A stretch of DNA of 17,966 nucleotides from an uncultured Jannaschia sp. (GTDB lineage Bacteria > Pseudomonadota > Alphaproteobacteria > Rhodobacterales > Rhodobacteraceae). How positions within the stretch are numbered: position 1 is the first letter of the stretch; every line of letters begins with the position of its first letter. This document shows, piece by piece, positions 15,067 to 17,966 of the stretch. A program made the translations under genes and the position numbers. The DNA lies in assembly GCA_937916365.1 (NCBI GenBank), contig CALFSY010000129.1, positions 1-17,966 on the forward strand, in the 5' to 3' direction. Below the pieces are notes generated by a model, which saw only the letters and a program-made list of their open reading frames with translations, was not told the DNA's origin and made no database searches.

Positions 15067-15081
15067 GTTCGCCTATTGTTC
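15067..15081. promoter_or_regulatory. LexA (SOS) box of recA
   Basis: GTTC (15067-15070), seven bases, GTTC (15078-15081) is an exact match to the direct-repeat SOS box known in Alphaproteobacteria, including Rhodobacter. It lies 52-66 bases before the recA start codon and overlaps the predicted transcription start, where LexA would block initiation. Confidence 0.85.
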
Positions 15082-15082
15082 T

Positions 15083-15111
15083 TATATTTCCTAGAAATTA
15101 ATATAAATCAA
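15083..15111 (-). promoter_or_regulatory. Candidate recA promoter
   Basis: On minus, TTGATT (15106-15111) and AATATA (15083-15088) are 17 bases apart in a very AT-rich stretch. The predicted start of transcription falls inside the SOS box at 15067-15081, which supports the pairing of promoter and operator. Confidence 0.55.
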
Positions 15112-15161
15112 GTATAAACTGTTTTTTCGTAGGAACATGTACGGATACGCGGATAATTTTT

Positions 15162-15186
15162 AACGGCACAGATGCAGCAGGCCATT
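15162..15186 (-). terminator. Weak hairpin after cckA
   Basis: Just past the cckA stop on minus, AATGGC pairs with GCCGTT (six pairs including a U-G) around a 13-base loop. A TTAAAAATT stretch follows. It may contribute to termination between cckA and recA; there is no proper T-run. Confidence 0.25.
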
Positions 15187-15191
15187 GTTAA

Positions 15192-17588
15192 TCATTCTTT
15201 CGATGACGGTGGCCGAAGATGGCGGCGCACAGTTTCCGTTAAATCATTAAGAGAAAAGGGTTTTTGCAGGAAGACCGAATTTTCCATGTTAATGTTATCT
15301 TCGGTAATCGCCTTTTCGGAATAGCCTGACATGAAAATAACCCTGGTTTGTGGTCTGTCTATCAAAGCCTGTTGCACCCACGATGGCCCATCTAACCCCG
15401 GCATCACAACATCGGTCACGAAAAGATCAACATGAAGCGTATGATCGGATAAATATTTTAACGCAGCTTCCCCGCTTTCGGCTTCAATCACCTTATATCC
15501 ACGCAGTTGTAGCGCCCGGGCCGCGAAAGCCCGCACTGGCACCTCGTCTTCGACCAATAGTATCACGCGAACGGGATCATCCTCCCACTTATCTGTATCT
15601 GATGCCACCATCTCTGGTTTTATCAATGATGGGGGCGTTGTATTTTCCATGTTGTTATCATCTATAGACCTATGGTGCGCAGGACAGTAAATTGTAAATG
15701 TTGTTCCTTGATCTACGATACTGTCAACAAAAATATATCCGCCTGACTGTTTGATGATCCCATAAGCCATAGATAAACCAAGACCCGTTCCCTTACCTAA
15801 GGGTTTGGTGGTAAAAAATGGTTCAAAAATTTGGTCTAATTTTCCCGATGGAATGCCATGCCCCCGATCTGTGACACAAATCGTCACATAAAGGCCCGCT
15901 GGCACCTTGGCATAATCGCGCTTCAGCGGCTCATTGAGCTGCACAAGGCGCGTTTCGATGCGAATTTCGCCACCCTCGGGCATAGCATCGCGGGCATTTA
16001 CCACAAGGTTCATAAGCACCTGGTCAAGCTGGCGCCGATCTATCCGAATGGGCAACAAAGATGGATCATGTGCCAACGTTAGCGTGATTTTTTCCCCCAC
16101 CAGACGATTTAACAAATGCGTAAGTTCGCCCAATGTATCACGCAAATCTATGATTTCGGGTTCAAGCCTTTGTTTACGGGAAAACGCCAATATCTCACTA
16201 ACCAAACTTGCCGCACGATTGGCATTCTGATTGATTTGTGCAAGGTCCGAATACCCCGGATCGCCTGGGTCGTATTCCAACATCAAAAGATCGCAATGAC
16301 CTGTGATCGCAGTTAGCAAGTTATTAAAATCATGGGCAATACCCCCCGCCAGTTCACCTATGGCTTGCATTTTCTGGCTTTGCACAAATTGTTGTTCCAG
16401 GGTTTTAAGTTCCGTTGCATCATGCAAAACGGCCAACAAAGATTTACCCGCACTATCACTGTCAGCATCGCCCACACGGGTTAGCGTGATTTGCAGAAAA
16501 CATTCTGGATCGCGGTGCCGCGCCCGCGCCACCTCTGAACGATTGGGAATGCGTTCGGCAAGTATATCCATCACCCAATCCATCACAGGGCGGCCCAAGC
16601 CCTCCAATACCCCGGACAATGGCCCAGATATGCCCGGGGCCACGCCCAATAATTCCTGCGCTCTGTGGTTAGAGGCCAAAATTGCACCGTCATTGCCAAT
16701 ATGCAAAAGAGCAACCGGCAGAATTTCAAGCGCCTTCGCCACAACATCGGTTGACGGCACTTCGGTTTGAGGATCGGCGCCTTCCATTGTCGCAACATAA
16801 ATTTCCTGCGTACCGTCTCCCCCCGCCGAAATAAGCGGCATCACCTTAACCGGCCCTTGCGTTGAAATAAGGTCATTTGCCCCACCTGTAGTCACAGGCA
16901 CGGTTGCAAACACCTCTGCCAAGGTTGCGGCAGGCTGTCCCAAAATACTCCGCATAGGGTTGTTCATCGTTAAGATAATGCCAGAGGGATCGACTCGCAC
17001 CATGGGTAGATTCATCATGGCGCTATTGATTGAGGAACCAACATCATGGTCATCTATGCGCCAAAAAATGTGATCTGCGATTTGATATGCGGTTACTTGA
17101 ATCAAACCGCGCGGGGTCATGATACGTTCGTATGTCGTGGGGCAATCCGCAAGGGCGTTCACGATGCGCGCCACAACTTGGGCCGAATTTGGCAAAATGC
17201 CCGCCAAAACACGCGGCAAAGTATGCCCCCCACGTTCCCCAAAGCACCGGATCGCAGCATGATTGGCATCGGTTATCACGCCATCGAAATGGGTATAAAA
17301 CCATGGCACATCATCAAAAATGATTAAATTTTTTGCCATTTTTATATCGCGCATTTTCCAGGCGCGGCGCCATAACTCACGCGCAACTCCGGCCATACCA
17401 ATGGCAAAACATCCGCTCGCTACCCCCGCAAATACGAGGCGCACCTGCGGGAAAAATGCCGCAATCAAAGCCGCGCAACAGCCCCCAACAAACACCATAA
17501 CTATGGGCCAATGCCCCTTGGCGTTGAACACGTGTAAGCGGGTAATATTCCCCTGTATCGTGCGTTTTGTCCAAACTGTTTTATCCAC
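15192..17588 (-). CDS. cckA: CckA hybrid histidine kinase
   Basis: A membrane-bound hybrid kinase/phosphatase at the head of the CckA-ChpT-CtrA phosphorelay, which controls cell cycle, motility or gene transfer in Alphaproteobacteria. The product is 798 residues. Two transmembrane helices lie at about 27-47 and 50-68, followed by PAS-like sensory regions to about 395. The phosphorylated histidine is His419 in GGIAHDFNNLLTAI, highly characteristic of CckA. The ATPase domain has N-box NLVVNARDAM, DRGHGIP and GKGTGLGLSMAYG. The C-terminal receiver domain has Asp726 in VTDVVMPG and the lysine in LQKPFS. The GTG at 17588 has GGAG six bases upstream and is preferred over a GTG at 17600. Confidence 0.93.
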   Translation of the reverse strand: MDKTVWTKRTIQGNITRLHVFNAKGHWPIVMVFVGGCCAALIAAFFPQVRLVFAGVASGCFAIGMAGVARELWRRAWKMRDIKMAKNLIIFDDVPWFYTHFDGVITDANHAAIRCFGERGGHTLPRVLAGILPNSAQVVARIVNALADCPTTYERIMTPRGLIQVTAYQIADHIFWRIDDHDVGSSINSAMMNLPMVRVDPSGIILTMNNPMRSILGQPAATLAEVFATVPVTTGGANDLISTQGPVKVMPLISAGGDGTQEIYVATMEGADPQTEVPSTDVVAKALEILPVALLHIGNDGAILASNHRAQELLGVAPGISGPLSGVLEGLGRPVMDWVMDILAERIPNRSEVARARHRDPECFLQITLTRVGDADSDSAGKSLLAVLHDATELKTLEQQFVQSQKMQAIGELAGGIAHDFNNLLTAITGHCDLLMLEYDPGDPGYSDLAQINQNANRAASLVSEILAFSRKQRLEPEIIDLRDTLGELTHLLNRLVGEKITLTLAHDPSLLPIRIDRRQLDQVLMNLVVNARDAMPEGGEIRIETRLVQLNEPLKRDYAKVPAGLYVTICVTDRGHGIPSGKLDQIFEPFFTTKPLGKGTGLGLSMAYGIIKQSGGYIFVDSIVDQGTTFTIYCPAHHRSIDDNNMENTTPPSLIKPEMVASDTDKWEDDPVRVILLVEDEVPVRAFAARALQLRGYKVIEAESGEAALKYLSDHTLHVDLFVTDVVMPGLDGPSWVQQALIDRPQTRVIFMSGYSEKAITEDNINMENSVFLQKPFSLNDLTETVRRHLRPPSSKE

Positions 17589-17664
17589 AATACTCTCCAC
17601 ACTGGGTTCGACGATTAGGTCAAAATCATCCTAAACACTACATTTATCTTTCTTTACAATTTCT

Positions 17665-17737
17665 TAAACATTGTAGCATGATACCGTTTTCAGGAAAAAA
17701 TCGTGCCTCGTGAATTTGTAAACATTCACTAAACATT
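17665..17737. repeat. Three TAAACATT repeats upstream of cckA
   Basis: TAAACATT occurs at 17665-17672, 17719-17726 and 17730-17737; the last two are exactly 11 bases start to start. They lie in the AT-rich control region between cckA and the divergent gene at 17885, so they may be sites of a regulator of either gene. They do not match the CtrA consensus exactly. Confidence 0.35.
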
Positions 17738-17884
17738 ACGCTACATTATCATATCTTAAATTCCATATCCGTTATAAAATCGTTTGTGATCATATGACAT
17801 CAACGTCACGCATACGATCACCATACCTCAAACGCACGATAGGGCGATATTTGATCCTACACCTAAGTATGATACCATAACATC

Positions 17885-17966
17885 ATGATGCTACGTTTTT
17901 TGTTTTGGGTATGTGCCCTCATCGTTTTCGCGCTGTGGGCGCCGCCGCCGCAGGCACAAGTGCCGC
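17885..17966 (+). CDS. Start of a secreted or periplasmic protein, cut by right edge
   Basis: Only the first 27 codons are present. They read MMLRFLFWVCALIVFALW followed by APPPQAQVP: a basic residue, a hydrophobic core and an AQA-type cleavage region (PQAQ), a typical Sec signal peptide. The start may be the ATG at 17885 or at 17888. No strong ribosome binding site is seen. The gene is divergent from cckA, sharing the 17601-17884 control region. The function cannot be told from this fragment. Confidence 0.6.
   Translation, partial: MMLRFLFWVCALIVFALWAPPPQAQVP

Noticed and set aside
1..17966. CRISPR arrays or insertion sequences
   Set aside because: No regularly spaced repeats of CRISPR size and no transposase gene were seen on either strand.

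Overview
The window looks like a chromosomal segment of an alphaproteobacterium, most probably of the order Rhodobacterales, with an AT-richer genome than is usual there (inferred by eye). Three things suggest this. First, there is an iscR-suf operon with an IscS-type desulfurase, sufB, sufC, sufD, small membrane proteins and sufS. Second, an SOS box of the alphaproteobacterial form GTTC-N7-GTTC lies in front of recA. Third, the CtrA-pathway kinase gene cckA sits beside recA and alaS. Family names come from motif recognition; no database search was run.

Layout. Positions 1-1029 look like the edge of an integrated element. They hold one minus-strand gene that runs off the left edge, preceded by about 570 bases with no convincing gene but many inverted repeats, some of which fold better as minus-strand RNA than as DNA. 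A tRNA-Arg(CCG) gene at 1030-1106 ends this block, and its 3' end faces the presumed element. From 8905 down to 1197 runs the minus-strand Fe-S cluster operon: iscR, IscS-type desulfurase, sufB, possible microORF, sufC, sufD, two Yip1-like membrane proteins, sufS. Divergent from it, on plus, are an alpha/beta hydrolase gene and icd (9160-11068). Then on minus come alaS, recA and cckA (11128-17588). A secreted-protein gene starts at 17885 on plus and is cut by the right edge.

How the genes work together. The two cysteine desulfurases mobilise sulfur, SufB-SufC-SufD is the scaffold on which Fe-S clusters are built, and the Rrf2-family regulator IscR probably controls the operon. This IscR lacks the usual cysteine/histidine cluster ligands. 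icd (TCA cycle), alaS (translation), recA (recombination and SOS) and cckA (CckA-ChpT-CtrA phosphorelay) are core housekeeping functions.

The most interesting part is 380-990: a multi-hairpin RNA candidate, a 21-bp hairpin whose only two DNA mismatches become G-U pairs in minus-strand RNA, a translation start preceded by a hairpin that sequesters the ribosome binding site, and recombinase-type repeats next to the tRNA.
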